This document shows, piece by piece, positions 1 to 8,535 of a stretch of DNA of 42,947 nt. The translations under genes and the position numbers were made by a program. The stretch's first letter is position 1. Each line of letters starts with the position of its first letter. The stretch is taken from the NCBI GenBank assembly GCA_021845465.1, contig JAKBRL010000004.1:1-42947 (forward strand), given 5' to 3'. Source of the stretch: Microcaldota archaeon (lineage in GTDB: Archaea > Micrarchaeota > Micrarchaeia > Micrarchaeales > CABMGC01). The notes below the pieces were generated by a model. It had not been told where the DNA came from. It saw only the letters and a list, made by a program, of their open reading frames with translations, and ran no database searches.

Positions 1-499
1 ACTCTAAAAAATCTATCCTGGATATCTCATTTCTTACTGATCTGTCTATGGCCTGGGAGATTTTTGTAGCTATATATTCGAATCGATCTTCATTAATTCT
101 GTCAATATTTTTTGGAATGCGGATTTCGATATCTCTGGTACTTTTATTATAGTAAATATCACAATCTTTTCCCTCTATCATGTAGCCTAATATTTTTGTA
201 TTATGTTCCAACATATCTGTCGGATCAAATCTATTCCTGATTAAGACATAAGTTAATTTAGCATCAATCGTTTTCATTTCCTGACTCCGCATAGCCCCAA
301 ATACCAAATCACGCATGTTTTCTACAGACAGATCCAATTTATTGTATATCGAATAAAATCTCGAAAAACAAAAAGATCGCAGATGTGGATATTTGGAATA
401 TGTATATACTATATTTGAGACATTTGAGGAAAACCCATTATCTTCTGTAGCTCCTGCGGCCTCCTTATGCGGGAATTTTATTATCTTGTTTTCAGGCAT
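1..499 (-). CDS. Unknown protein, C-terminus beyond window edge
   Basis: An open frame of 166 codons runs leftward from an ATG at 499 to the window edge with no stop, so the gene is partial. A purine-rich GGAGA lies about six bases upstream of the ATG and supports this start; the ATG at 504 in another frame hits a stop after seven codons. The protein is soluble-looking and charged, starts MPENKIIKFPHKEAAGATED, and has no membrane segment or motif I recognise. It is the first of three genes on this strand before the MFS transporter. Function unknown. Confidence 0.6.
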   Translation of the reverse strand, partial: MPENKIIKFPHKEAAGATEDNGFSSNVSNIVYTYSKYPHLRSFCFSRFYSIYNKLDLSVENMRDLVFGAMRSQEMKTIDAKLTYVLIRNRFDPTDMLEHNTKILGYMIEGKDCDIYYNKSTRDIEIRIPKNIDRINEDRFEYIATKISQAIDRSVRNEISRIDFLE

Positions 500-608
500 A
501 CCATATCTCCAAACTGAAAATTATAGGGGCATACATGATATATAAAACATGCGATTAGGCAGTAGGAAAAGAAGTTCTAGTAATTACTGACAAGATTACA
601 TTAAAATC

Positions 609-1106
609 TTATCCTAACTCTTCTTCTAATTTAGATCCTCTGTCATATTTCAAGAGAACTATGCTAAAAATCAGAAGTACAATCCAGCTTATTATCATCA
701 CTGCGTTAGGAAGCGAGCTTGTGAGTGCATTAAGTCTGCTGCCAAAAGCCATGCTAGTTATCCCCGGTATTGCAGTATATCCTGAAAGGAAATACAATAC
801 AACATTAAAGCCGTTGAATATTGTCGCAGCAGCATACCATCTACGTATGCCTAAAAGGAATACAACAGCTATCACTGTATATGCAATAGTCTCTATGCCA
901 AACCAAAAACCAAGTGCCTGAAATCCGAACGGGACCGAATTCGCATGCTGCGGAGATCCGGATCCTGATGCTTGGTGAGATGCTCCTGCCGAAGAGATTG
1001 AAGCGTAAGGCAGATGCGCCGCTGCCACAAGTACCGCAAATATTGCAATAACGAATCTTCCATAATGCACAAACGTGTTTGCATCCTTTTTCCGCTTTTC
1101 GCTCAT
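609..1106 (-). CDS. Four-helix membrane protein of unknown function
   Basis: 165 residues with a short basic N-terminus and about four hydrophobic segments (roughly residues 15-35, 62-83, 92-112 and 132-153), ending in a short charged cytoplasmic-looking tail. A Ser/Gly/Ala/His-rich loop follows the first helix (about 36-56) and probably faces outside. I recognise no family motif. The upstream region on this strand is very A/T-rich and contains a TATA-like run, so the gene may have its own promoter. A small conserved integral membrane protein is the most that can be said. Confidence 0.65.
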   Translation of the reverse strand: MSEKRKKDANTFVHYGRFVIAIFAVLVAAAHLPYASISSAGASHQASGSGSPQHANSVPFGFQALGFWFGIETIAYTVIAVVFLLGIRRWYAAATIFNGFNVVLYFLSGYTAIPGITSMAFGSRLNALTSSLPNAVMIISWIVLLIFSIVLLKYDRGSKLEEELG

Positions 1107-1200
1107 AATCTCAGATATTTTTTTATTATATTATTTAAAATGCATATATTCTGTATGGTTTTTAATCGGGCTTTTTATCACTGTCCAAATGCCTAAACAT

Positions 1201-2046
1201 TCATGCAAGGGTAAAACTATCCCTCTTCTTCTCCCTCGCATCACCGCTCTCCGCAAGCAGCTGAAGTATCGCACGGGCTCCCTCTTCAGGAAGGTTCGCC
1301 TTCTTAGCTATCTCCTGCGTCTTCTCAATGCCTTCCCTCATCGCAGCTATTATCTTTACATTATGCATGTCAAAAAACTGCCTTGTAACTATATAAAATT
1401 TCTTATTGAATGACCTAGTCCCAAGCACCTTTCCATGTCTAATGCTTTCTTCAAGGGCAAGTGAGACTCCTCCGGCTTCCGCCTCTGTCTGCAATACAAG
1501 GAAACCATCATTCTCCAGTATTTTTATGAAATGGCTGTAAGGCCCCTCTATATGTCCGCTTAATTGTACCTTAGGCGGAGTAGGTCCTGTAGCACTCCTC
1601 GAATCCGCCTTCTTTTCAGGCACCTTATTTCTCATTAAAAATTTATCGTATATCCCTCTAGATATGCTATAAAGTTCCTGATTGTCTTTCTTAAATGTAT
1701 TAACTGCCTTCTTCTCTATCAGCTGTTCAAGCAGCCTACTCTCTTCTCTGTTAAGGATCTCGGCTACCTTCTTTTTAGTCCTCTGCTGATATCTTACTGT
1801 ATCTAATTTCTTCAGAACCTGCAATTCTTCATTGCTTATGTAATCATCGCCTTTCTGCACTACTGGGCTTGCAACAGAAAGGTTCCCGGAGATTAAGCTA
1901 GATACTTCATCTTTCTTCAAAAACAGGAATGCTTTGTCATTGTACTTAAAGAAATCAACCTCATCATTCTCATCTACACCTAGTGCTTTCTGCACTTCTC
2001 CTGACAAGTATACTGCTAATTTGTTGTTGTGCTTGAAAACCTTCAT
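1201..2046 (-). CDS. AbrB-like N-terminal domain protein, candidate DNA-binding regulator
   Basis: 281 residues. The first about 45 residues (MKVFKHNNKLAVYLSGEVQK, then LGVDENDEVDF and AFLFLKK) have the swapped-hairpin look of AbrB/SpoVT antitoxin-like domains. Residues about 75-140 are helical with a winged-helix character (KKVAEILNREESRLLEQLIEK). A Pro/Ser linker near 150-160 leads to a third domain (about 165-270) with an ILENDGFLVLQTEAEAG segment that could be another winged helix. No catalytic motif and no membrane segment. A multi-domain DNA-binding protein is inferred from these patterns only. The downstream MFS gene lies on the same strand, upstream in transcription, about 100 bases away. 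Confidence 0.6.
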   Translation of the reverse strand: MKVFKHNNKLAVYLSGEVQKALGVDENDEVDFFKYNDKAFLFLKKDEVSSLISGNLSVASPVVQKGDDYISNEELQVLKKLDTVRYQQRTKKKVAEILNREESRLLEQLIEKKAVNTFKKDNQELYSISRGIYDKFLMRNKVPEKKADSRSATGPTPPKVQLSGHIEGPYSHFIKILENDGFLVLQTEAEAGGVSLALEESIRHGKVLGTRSFNKKFYIVTRQFFDMHNVKIIAAMREGIEKTQEIAKKANLPEEGARAILQLLAESGDAREKKRDSFTLA

Positions 2047-2149
2047 TTTACCGCTTATCTATAACCATATCCTCTTAGGCAGTGAATATTTAAAATGGTT
2101 TGCGGAATTGATCCTTTCATTCTTGAGCTTATCCTTGAAATAGGATATC

Positions 2150-3268
2150 TCAGGTTTTATCTTTCCTATTGCTTTCCTGATAGCTTTTTGACATGAGTCT
2201 CTTATATGCCAGGCCTCCTATAGCCTGCAAAGCGCCTCCAACCAGAAGAGGAAGTTCCAGCGAGTACTCAAGCAAAGCGCCGCTCAACCCGCTAGTCAGC
2301 TGCGAAGCCGATATGGAGATACCCTGTATTGTAGAAGCGGTTCCATAATCCTCCTTGTTAATGCCGCGTATGTTAACCGCTGATCTGGAAGGCACACCAA
2401 GCGACGAGGAGAAGCTGAAAAGCTCATACATGAATGCGGATAATATTGCAAACGGAGAGAAAGCCATGACTATCAGGAATAACCCATTCAATGTTCTTGT
2501 GATTGAAGCCATGTTAACGAGGTCAATCCTGTGCACTATCTTCCTTGCAACAACAGAGCCCACTCCTGCCACCGCATAATAAATTATGAATATGTAGCTG
2601 AGCTGGGTAGTATTCAGCTTATAGGTAAGTTCAAACCATAATGGCATAAGGGGTATTGCAAGGCCTATTCCCATTCCTGTTATCAGGTTTGAGCCCATTA
2701 CCCTAAGCGAGTATTTAAGGCTCTCCATCTTCATAACCTTGGTTGTCTTCTTCGGTCTCTCCGAATCTTCAAGCTTCATAAGTAGTACTATGGAAACAAG
2801 AAGGAGCACCGCTGAAAGCATAAAAATTACCCTGAAAGCCCCAAGCGTTCCAAAATATGCCTTTATGGGCGCATTGAAATAGAGAAGTGAACTGCCTATT
2901 ACGCTACCTACTGCTCCGAACATAAAAATACCGGCAAGCTTCCTGGCTCTCTCTTCATTCTCCTTCCAATTATTTGCTATGAACGCATTGAGCCCTGAAG
3001 ACATAGAGCCTCTCATAGCGCCTCCGGATCCGCTGACTCCGCTTATGATTATTCCTATCACTATCATGTATATATTGGTAGAAAATGCAAGTATTGTTAT
3101 TCCTACAAAGGCCAGTGTCTCTGCTATGAGAAGAGAGTACTTGTATCCTACCCTGTCTCCTATCATTCCTGAGGTAAAAGTCACACCTATATTGAAGAGC
3201 ATTACGCTCAATACCACGAGCCCTATGTAAACTATATTCACATGGAGCGCCACAAGGTACAAAGGCAT
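2150..3268 (-). CDS. MFS-family transporter
   Basis: A 372-residue hydrophobic protein with about eleven visible membrane segments and MFS hallmarks: a GDRVGYKYSLL loop after TM2 (the G-x-x-x-D-R/K-x-G-R/K motif A region) and a repeated second half. The substrate cannot be read from sequence. The given ATG at 3268 falls inside the first membrane helix: the same frame stays open upstream to a stop at 3389-3391 and encodes a plausible TM1 start (RLFRSIALIYTTIA then MPLYLVAL). That extension has no ATG, GTG or TTG; an ATT at 3346 is one possible non-standard start. The true N-terminus is therefore probably upstream of 3268. Confidence 0.8.
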   Translation of the reverse strand: MPLYLVALHVNIVYIGLVVLSVMLFNIGVTFTSGMIGDRVGYKYSLLIAETLAFVGITILAFSTNIYMIVIGIIISGVSGSGGAMRGSMSSGLNAFIANNWKENEERARKLAGIFMFGAVGSVIGSSLLYFNAPIKAYFGTLGAFRVIFMLSAVLLLVSIVLLMKLEDSERPKKTTKVMKMESLKYSLRVMGSNLITGMGIGLAIPLMPLWFELTYKLNTTQLSYIFIIYYAVAGVGSVVARKIVHRIDLVNMASITRTLNGLFLIVMAFSPFAILSAFMYELFSFSSSLGVPSRSAVNIRGINKEDYGTASTIQGISISASQLTSGLSGALLEYSLELPLLVGGALQAIGGLAYKRLMSKSYQESNRKDKT

Positions 3269-3562
3269 CGCTATAGTCGTATAAATAAGCGCTATGCTTC
3301 TGAATAATCTTGTAAATTCAAGATATCTATATCCAAAATCCTTAATATTTACACCAGTTCCAGGTCTGAAAGATGTACCGACATGTATCTAATGCTTATT
3401 CTAATCTGCCGAATAAACAGAAGAATTCTATCCAATCTCAAAAATATTGCGTTTCGAAAAGAAAGAAAAGCACAGCAACGCACCCTCAATCTAGAATTCT
3501 ATAATCTATATTGTAGAAAACATATTTAGAATATTCTATCCGACTAATTCTGGGTTGGGAAA

Positions 3563-4477
3563 ATGTTTATGAAAAAGCCCTCTCGCGGGGCAGTAGAGCC
3601 AAAAATAATGTCAGAAACGATAGCTTTCCATGGTGCAGAAATAACACCCTACTCAAATCTAAAACGAGACCGAGAGCAGGAAGAAAAAAAGAAACATTTT
3701 TCTACGAACGGCTTCTTATCTTCGGTAACAGTACTGGCATTACTTCTGGGATACATGGGCTATACCTCGTATACTTCGCAGGAAAAGCCCGCTGCCAATT
3801 CACTAGCTAAGGATTCCCTATACTACAATCAGCTATACACCATGTATCGTAGCGATACCAATTATGTCGGGGCTACTATAAAGGCAGTTTCTTCCAGAAA
3901 CAACAACACCATAGAATATCTCAATCTTGTAAACGGGGCGACTCCCAGCCTGTGGTACCAGTTCGGAGTAAGCTATCTCCCAGAGAGACATGAGTTCAGG
4001 CTTGTCTATAATGTATGGAAAGACAACAGGAAGATGCTCTCATCAGACGATGGCTCTGAAATTATCCTGAAAAAAGGGATAAAGGAAGGAGATACTGTCT
4101 CGCTGTCATTGAGCATCAAGGTAAATAGTATCTCAATGGAGGCTAAAGATTTCCGTACTGGCGAAACAGCAACAACATCCTTTCCCACACTCGAGCATAC
4201 CTTTAAGGGAGGGCTAGTTGGAAATGGCGCATTCACCGGCATAATGAGCGAAGAGATCTCAAAATTTCCAATCGCAACACAACCATATCAAGATTACATG
4301 CTTGAAAAAGGAAGCGGCATATCAATGGATATGAAAAGGCTCAGCATCAGGCTTGTTCCGATAGAAATTAGCGAAAGCGGGAAGAAAGTGTCCGGATATA
4401 GGATAATACCCCTTGTGAACTCTGGGATAAATGACGAATATCTGACAGAAAAAGAATTTGTTACAGGAAGCAGATAG
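3563..4477 (+). CDS. Single-pass anchored protein with beta-rich exterior domain
   Basis: 304 residues: a charged N-terminus of about 48 residues, one hydrophobic helix (about 50-68), then an exterior domain. The domain is beta-rich with alternating hydrophobic strands such as FRLVYNVWKDNRKML and GDTVSLSLSIKVNSISMEAK, which resembles a jelly-roll or lectin-like fold. That fold is inference. No catalytic motif is recognised. The gene converges on another secreted-looking protein (4565-5716), with an 87-base gap holding a hairpin. An alternative start is the in-frame ATG at 3608 (MSETIAFHG). Function unknown. Confidence 0.65.
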   Translation: MFMKKPSRGAVEPKIMSETIAFHGAEITPYSNLKRDREQEEKKKHFSTNGFLSSVTVLALLLGYMGYTSYTSQEKPAANSLAKDSLYYNQLYTMYRSDTNYVGATIKAVSSRNNNTIEYLNLVNGATPSLWYQFGVSYLPERHEFRLVYNVWKDNRKMLSSDDGSEIILKKGIKEGDTVSLSLSIKVNSISMEAKDFRTGETATTSFPTLEHTFKGGLVGNGAFTGIMSEEISKFPIATQPYQDYMLEKGSGISMDMKRLSIRLVPIEISESGKKVSGYRIIPLVNSGINDEYLTEKEFVTGSR

Positions 4478-4503
4478 TCGTTTTTTCCAAGTTTTTATTA
4501 AAT

Positions 4504-4518
4504 AAACTGTTTCAGTTT
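4504..4518. terminator. Hairpin between convergent genes, candidate bidirectional terminator
   Basis: AAACTG-TTT-CAGTTT forms a six-base-pair hairpin with a three-base loop. It sits between the stops of the two convergent genes and is flanked on the left by T-rich runs (4482-4498). The symmetry and position fit transcript ends for both strands. Archaeal termination relies mainly on T-runs, so the hairpin's role is inferred. Confidence 0.35.
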
Positions 4519-4564
4519 TGATTCAGAGTAAAATTTGCAAATAAACATGAGCCTAATCGATATC

Positions 4565-5716
4565 CTATCTCCTTATTTTTATCGGATCGGTAGCTAACGT
4601 AGAGGTTACCTCTACTTTATTGACGGATATCTGGTTAACCTTGACACCAACTATTCCCTCAGCTGTTGAATCATCTGTAGTGCCTCCAAGCTTTAACTGA
4701 AGAAGTTTACCGTTCTTTCTATTTACGGCATACATGCTAAATACCGCATCAAAACTCTGAGCGACAAAATAATTCCCGTTTCCTGCCCCTCCTGTTACCA
4801 TAGCAGCATTATTTTCCTTTCCGAACTCTATAGCTGCATACTTTATGTCTTTATCATGATACCATGCAGAAACAATTGTCTTCTGATCTTTCCAGTCTAT
4901 CATATCATGCCTAACTGGAATATCCTTGAAATCTATCTCAACCATTTCACTACTGATCCTTTTGACAGATATATCCAAGGCTATCTTGAATGGAAATCTG
5001 GCAGTTTTCACATCTCCGTTATAAACCATGCAATTAGTATCCGGTTCACTGACAAATTTTACACCATTTTCCGCCTCAGCCGTAATCTGCTCCTTTTCCA
5101 TTTCCTCCGCCTCTCTGACATCCTTGAGTCTTTCAGAATAAAATTTCATATTTTCAGGTATCTTCTCATATCCGATTACCTTTCCTACCTTAAATATGTC
5201 AACGCCATTCATGGCTTCCCATTTATTCTCTCCCTTATTTACAAATAATAGGCTATTCTGCAGCCAGAGATATTGCTCTTTTTTATTATTTCCTATATCT
5301 AAATGTGCAAAAAGATTCAGTTGTAAGGAAAACCCATTTAATGTTAACGATTCATTATCATACCTATCATAAGAAACTCCTTCAGGATAGCTATTCATCT
5401 CTGCAATTGCCAGTACTTCTTCCACGGGTTTCCCTTCCGTTATGACTATTCCTGCCGAATTCTTCATGTCAATCTGTCTTACAGAATCTGGTCTTCTGCC
5501 ATTATCCTCAGCATGTGCCTGTGGCATGCCGTTTAAAAAACCAATTCCCAGTATGGCTGCCATTCCAAACGTTTTAGCAATGCTATGTCTTCTTCCTTCC
5601 TCATTTCCCCTCCTTCTTATCTGCGTCGCAATCTCCTCGGTGCATGGCAGATTATATGTAAAATCATGACAAATCTCTGGCGCTTTGCTTCTTATTCCGT
5701 AAATCTGCTTAATCAT
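4565..5716 (-). CDS. Secreted or anchored protein of unknown function
   Basis: 383 residues. An N-terminal stretch of about 45 residues, ending in a basic RRRGNEEGRRHSIAK segment, precedes a hydrophobic segment (about 49-64) and an AHA-ED sequence that looks like a type I signal-peptidase site near residue 69. The paired arginines before the hydrophobic core are faintly Tat-like, without the full consensus. The remaining about 310 residues look exported, beta-rich and charged, with a coiled region near 190-215 (rich in E/K). No known domain recognised. It converges with the anchored protein at 3563-4477. Confidence 0.6.
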   Translation of the reverse strand: MIKQIYGIRSKAPEICHDFTYNLPCTEEIATQIRRRGNEEGRRHSIAKTFGMAAILGIGFLNGMPQAHAEDNGRRPDSVRQIDMKNSAGIVITEGKPVEEVLAIAEMNSYPEGVSYDRYDNESLTLNGFSLQLNLFAHLDIGNNKKEQYLWLQNSLLFVNKGENKWEAMNGVDIFKVGKVIGYEKIPENMKFYSERLKDVREAEEMEKEQITAEAENGVKFVSEPDTNCMVYNGDVKTARFPFKIALDISVKRISSEMVEIDFKDIPVRHDMIDWKDQKTIVSAWYHDKDIKYAAIEFGKENNAAMVTGGAGNGNYFVAQSFDAVFSMYAVNRKNGKLLQLKLGGTTDDSTAEGIVGVKVNQISVNKVEVTSTLATDPIKIRR

Positions 5717-5943
5717 AAAATCATTAATACTATTTTCTTTTCAGATTATTAAATTCTTATTAGTGGGTGGTTTTCCTAACTACTGTCACATAATTACTGC
5801 CATATACAAAAATTAATTATTCTTAGTAGCTGTTGATCTCACACTATTTACTGGAGATATGCATGTCATGATTTATGGATAACAATCTGAAACCAATGCT
5901 TTAGCAACAAAACCAAGCAATCAATCCAAGCCAAACTAAATGG

Positions 5944-5955
5944 CTTATATATTTA
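5944..5955 (+). promoter_or_regulatory. TATA-like box for the alpha/beta hydrolase
   Basis: CTTATATATTTA lies about 30-35 bases before the ATG at 5984. An archaeal start site 25-27 bases downstream would fall near 5975 and leave a leader of about nine bases, with AAAGG just upstream of the ATG. Confidence 0.45.
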
Positions 5956-5983
5956 TAATGTTGAACTTCAGAATCCAAAGGAT

Positions 5984-6943
5984 ATGATGAGTATGCCAGA
6001 ATTTAAAACTCCCGAGGGAAGGCTTATTGAGTTTAAAGCAAAAGACGGCTCAATACTTAACGGTTTTCTTACAGGACCCAGAAAATCAAGGAAATGCGTC
6101 ATATATGTGCACGGTATGACAGGAAACTTTTATGGCAGCAATCTTCAGTTTCACATAGCAAAGGAAATATCTTCTTCCGGATACTCTCTATTCACAATCA
6201 ACACAAGAGGTCATGATGCAGTCGCAGTAATAAAGAGAGTAAAGGGATCTTCACGCGACAGATTTGTTGCAGGCACCGATTTGGAAAAATTCGAAGAATC
6301 GGTTTTGGACATAGACGCGGCCATACTGGCGCTGAAGAATCTCAAATTTTCAGAGATAGTCCTAGCGGGCCACAGCACCGGCTGCCAGAAGGTTGCGTAC
6401 TATCAATACAAAAAGAAATCCAAAGAAGTGAAAGGCATAATTCTTCTCGCTCCTGCTGACGACTACGCAATACAGAAAAAAACCCTCGGGAAGCGGTTCG
6501 AGCATACAATCGCATTCTCAAGGAAGATGGCAAAGGAAGGCAGAGGCAACGAACCAAATCCCAAAATCCCTTCGCATTTTTCCCCAAACCGATTCCTCTC
6601 TCTCACAGATCCGAAACGTCCCGAGTCAAGAATCTTTAACTACGACGGAGATCTCAAAGAATTTTCAAGCATAAATATTCCGATATGTGCTGCATTTGGG
6701 AGCCGGGAAGAATACGCGGTTAAGCCCATATTGCAGTATCTCAAGATTCTAAAATCCAAAACTTCATCAATGAGCTTCACCGGCGTAATGGTCGATGGAG
6801 CCGGACATTCGTTCAGGAAACAAGAAACGATGCTTTCGGTCTTCATAAGAATATGGCTTGAAACCAAAAACAAGAAAATACAGACATATGAAATATTGGA
6901 GCTCAATAAGAAATTTCCTTTAACAATGCTTGGGTACTCCTGA
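5984..6943 (+). CDS. Alpha/beta-hydrolase fold protein
   Basis: 319 residues with the canonical alpha/beta-hydrolase layout. An oxyanion-type VIYVHGMTGN loop lies at 39-48. The nucleophile elbow is GHSTG with Ser131. A strand with an acidic candidate (GSREEY, about 240) follows, and a late AGHSF supplies the catalytic His near residue 270. No signal peptide, so a cytosolic hydrolase acting on an unknown ester or amide; it resembles the UPF0613/DUF1749-like group more than classical lipases. The start is one of two tandem ATGs (5984 or 5987). Its 3' end overlaps the convergent HAD gene by 41 bases. Confidence 0.8.
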   Translation: MMSMPEFKTPEGRLIEFKAKDGSILNGFLTGPRKSRKCVIYVHGMTGNFYGSNLQFHIAKEISSSGYSLFTINTRGHDAVAVIKRVKGSSRDRFVAGTDLEKFEESVLDIDAAILALKNLKFSEIVLAGHSTGCQKVAYYQYKKKSKEVKGIILLAPADDYAIQKKTLGKRFEHTIAFSRKMAKEGRGNEPNPKIPSHFSPNRFLSLTDPKRPESRIFNYDGDLKEFSSINIPICAAFGSREEYAVKPILQYLKILKSKTSSMSFTGVMVDGAGHSFRKQETMLSVFIRIWLETKNKKIQTYEILELNKKFPLTMLGYS

Positions 6944-7529
6944 AGATGTATTCGGGTTCAGCTTCTTTCAGCTTCTCATAAGGCGAGAGCCCGTCCCCAA
7001 GGCCGCAGGCGTCCATGCTTGCAAACTTTGCAGTGAATATGTCAGAAGGCATGTCCCCAACATATAAGCATTTTTTAACATCTTTCTTATACTTCTTGGC
7101 TATCAGCATGAGGCCTGAAGGATCCGGCTTGTAGCTGTCTATACTGCTTGCGCTAAGAACAAAATCCACATGATCCAGAACTCCAAGCATCTTGACCTCA
7201 AGCATCAGCCTATAGTTCTGCGAGTCGCTGAATATCGCTATCTTTTTGCCCTGGTGCCTGAGCTCTTTCAGTATCTCCAAAGAATGGGGCTTGAGCTTAG
7301 GCATAGCAAACCTTGAATAAAAGCTGTACAGCTTGGAATAGAGGCTATCCCTCCTTTCTATGCTTTTCATCTCGAGCCCGGCTCTGGCTATGTAATCCTT
7401 TCTGTGTTTCATCATGTGGTTCTTCCTATATCTTATTCTGAGTAGGTTGGATATCCTGACTATGAGCGTAGAGGTGCTCAAGGTGCCATCCCAGTCAAAA
7501 ATGAAGAGCTCGTAATCCCTGATTGACAT
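6903..7529 (-). CDS. HAD-superfamily phosphatase
   Basis: 208 residues with all HAD motifs. Motif I is FDWDGT (Asp12 nucleophile, Asp14 acid/base). Motif II is IAIFSDSQ (Ser), motif III is a Lys in SYKPDPSG, and motif IV is VGDMPSD. A helical cap sits between motifs I and II, as in phosphoglycolate-phosphatase-like enzymes. The substrate is not evident. The ATG at 7529 places motif I close to the N-terminus, as is normal for the family; the longer open frame upstream to 7868 lies antisense to the divergent nuclease gene and has no family character. It converges with, and overlaps by 41 bases, the alpha/beta hydrolase. Confidence 0.85.
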   Translation of the reverse strand: MSIRDYELFIFDWDGTLSTSTLIVRISNLLRIRYRKNHMMKHRKDYIARAGLEMKSIERRDSLYSKLYSFYSRFAMPKLKPHSLEILKELRHQGKKIAIFSDSQNYRLMLEVKMLGVLDHVDFVLSASSIDSYKPDPSGLMLIAKKYKKDVKKCLYVGDMPSDIFTAKFASMDACGLGDGLSPYEKLKEAEPEYIFRSTQALLKEISY

Positions 7530-7650
7530 AATATTATTAACCTTGGCTAACCATAAAAATACATATGATGACATAGGTGATCGCTGAGCTTTTTGCGATG
7601 AAGACAGGTAGGCGGTCTGAAAAAATGTCAATGCAGAACTGGTATGGTTT

Positions 7651-8535
7651 ATGGGAATAAGGCAGAGTGCTCTCCAACGGCTTAGAAAGAACAGCATAAG
7701 CGCTAAGGATATAGCAAGCCAGGCATGGTGCGAGAAGCAGATGGAATTGTACATAAGCACTCCGATGCCTGAGACAGTCGCGATGAAAAAAGGGAGCGCT
7801 TTCCATGAAACCCAGAAATCGGAGGTATTCGTACCACTCTCCGTGCCTCCGGTAACATGGCCGGACAAATTCTACAAATCCGCATATGAAAACTACACAT
7901 CACTATCATCCCTTGTGGAAAAAGGAACCTGCAGGGAGCTTAAGGTATACGGCTCAATAAATGGCTTTAAGATATCAGGGCAGGTAGACGAGTTGAGGAT
8001 TGATGCTGGAAAAGTCGTAGTGGTGGAAGACAAAACAGTAGGAAACATAGCCAACATAACAGAAGCGAGGCTCCGCCCTGACAAGATACAGGCATCGCTT
8101 TACAGAAAGCTTATTTCAGATATAAGAAAGAAAAGCTACACTATGGCAAACTTCAGCAGCGCATACTCCATAGACAACATGTCTCTTTCAAAGGAATTTA
8201 TACAAGGGCTTGAAAGCATAGGGATCAAGAAGGAGCTCCAATCCCCAAAAGCCATATACCAAAAGATGTTCGAGGCAATGCTAAGCATACCCGAGATCAG
8301 CGAGAATCTGGAATTGAGGTATTTCAACAACAAGACCGGAGAGCTTCTCTCAAATATAAAGATAACTTACGATGAAACTATGCTTTCGGCATGGCTCCAA
8401 AAGTCAATGGCATACTGGAGCGGTGAGCGTGAAGCCGAACCGGTTCAGGAAAGCGAGAACTGGAAATGCAGGAGATGCAGGTTCTTCGGAAAGGAATGCA
8501 CTGCATGGAGCGGAAAAATAGGAAATGTGATGTAA
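7651..8535 (+). CDS. PD-(D/E)XK nuclease, Exo V/Cas4-like with Fe-S cysteines
   Basis: 294 residues. The nuclease core is readable: GSAFHE (about 48-53), GQVDELRI (Asp of motif II) and VVVVEDKT (the E-x-K motif). Cys27 in AWCEKQ and three C-terminal cysteines (Cys273, Cys276, Cys283 in CRRCRFFGKEC) match the four-cysteine cluster of Cas4 and exonuclease V (EXO5/Dem1). The expected activity is single-strand exonuclease in repair or replication. No CRISPR array or other cas genes are present, so a Cas4 role is unlikely. Its stop overlaps the alaS start by one base (TAATG), so the two are probably co-transcribed and translationally coupled. Confidence 0.8.
   Translation: MGIRQSALQRLRKNSISAKDIASQAWCEKQMELYISTPMPETVAMKKGSAFHETQKSEVFVPLSVPPVTWPDKFYKSAYENYTSLSSLVEKGTCRELKVYGSINGFKISGQVDELRIDAGKVVVVEDKTVGNIANITEARLRPDKIQASLYRKLISDIRKKSYTMANFSSAYSIDNMSLSKEFIQGLESIGIKKELQSPKAIYQKMFEAMLSIPEISENLELRYFNNKTGELLSNIKITYDETMLSAWLQKSMAYWSGEREAEPVQESENWKCRRCRFFGKECTAWSGKIGNVM

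Noticed and set aside
7530..7868. N-terminal extension of the HAD phosphatase frame
   Set aside because: It runs antisense through the start of the nuclease gene, and HAD motif I already sits at the usual distance from the ATG at 7529.
8466..8534. Earlier in-frame start for alaS
   Set aside because: These 23 codons lie inside the nuclease's cysteine cluster and are absent from AlaRS families; the TAATG overlap start at 8535 is better.
7651..8535. Cas4 as part of a CRISPR system
   Set aside because: No cas1, cas2 or repeat array is present in the window; operon context and length fit a repair-type Exo V-like nuclease.
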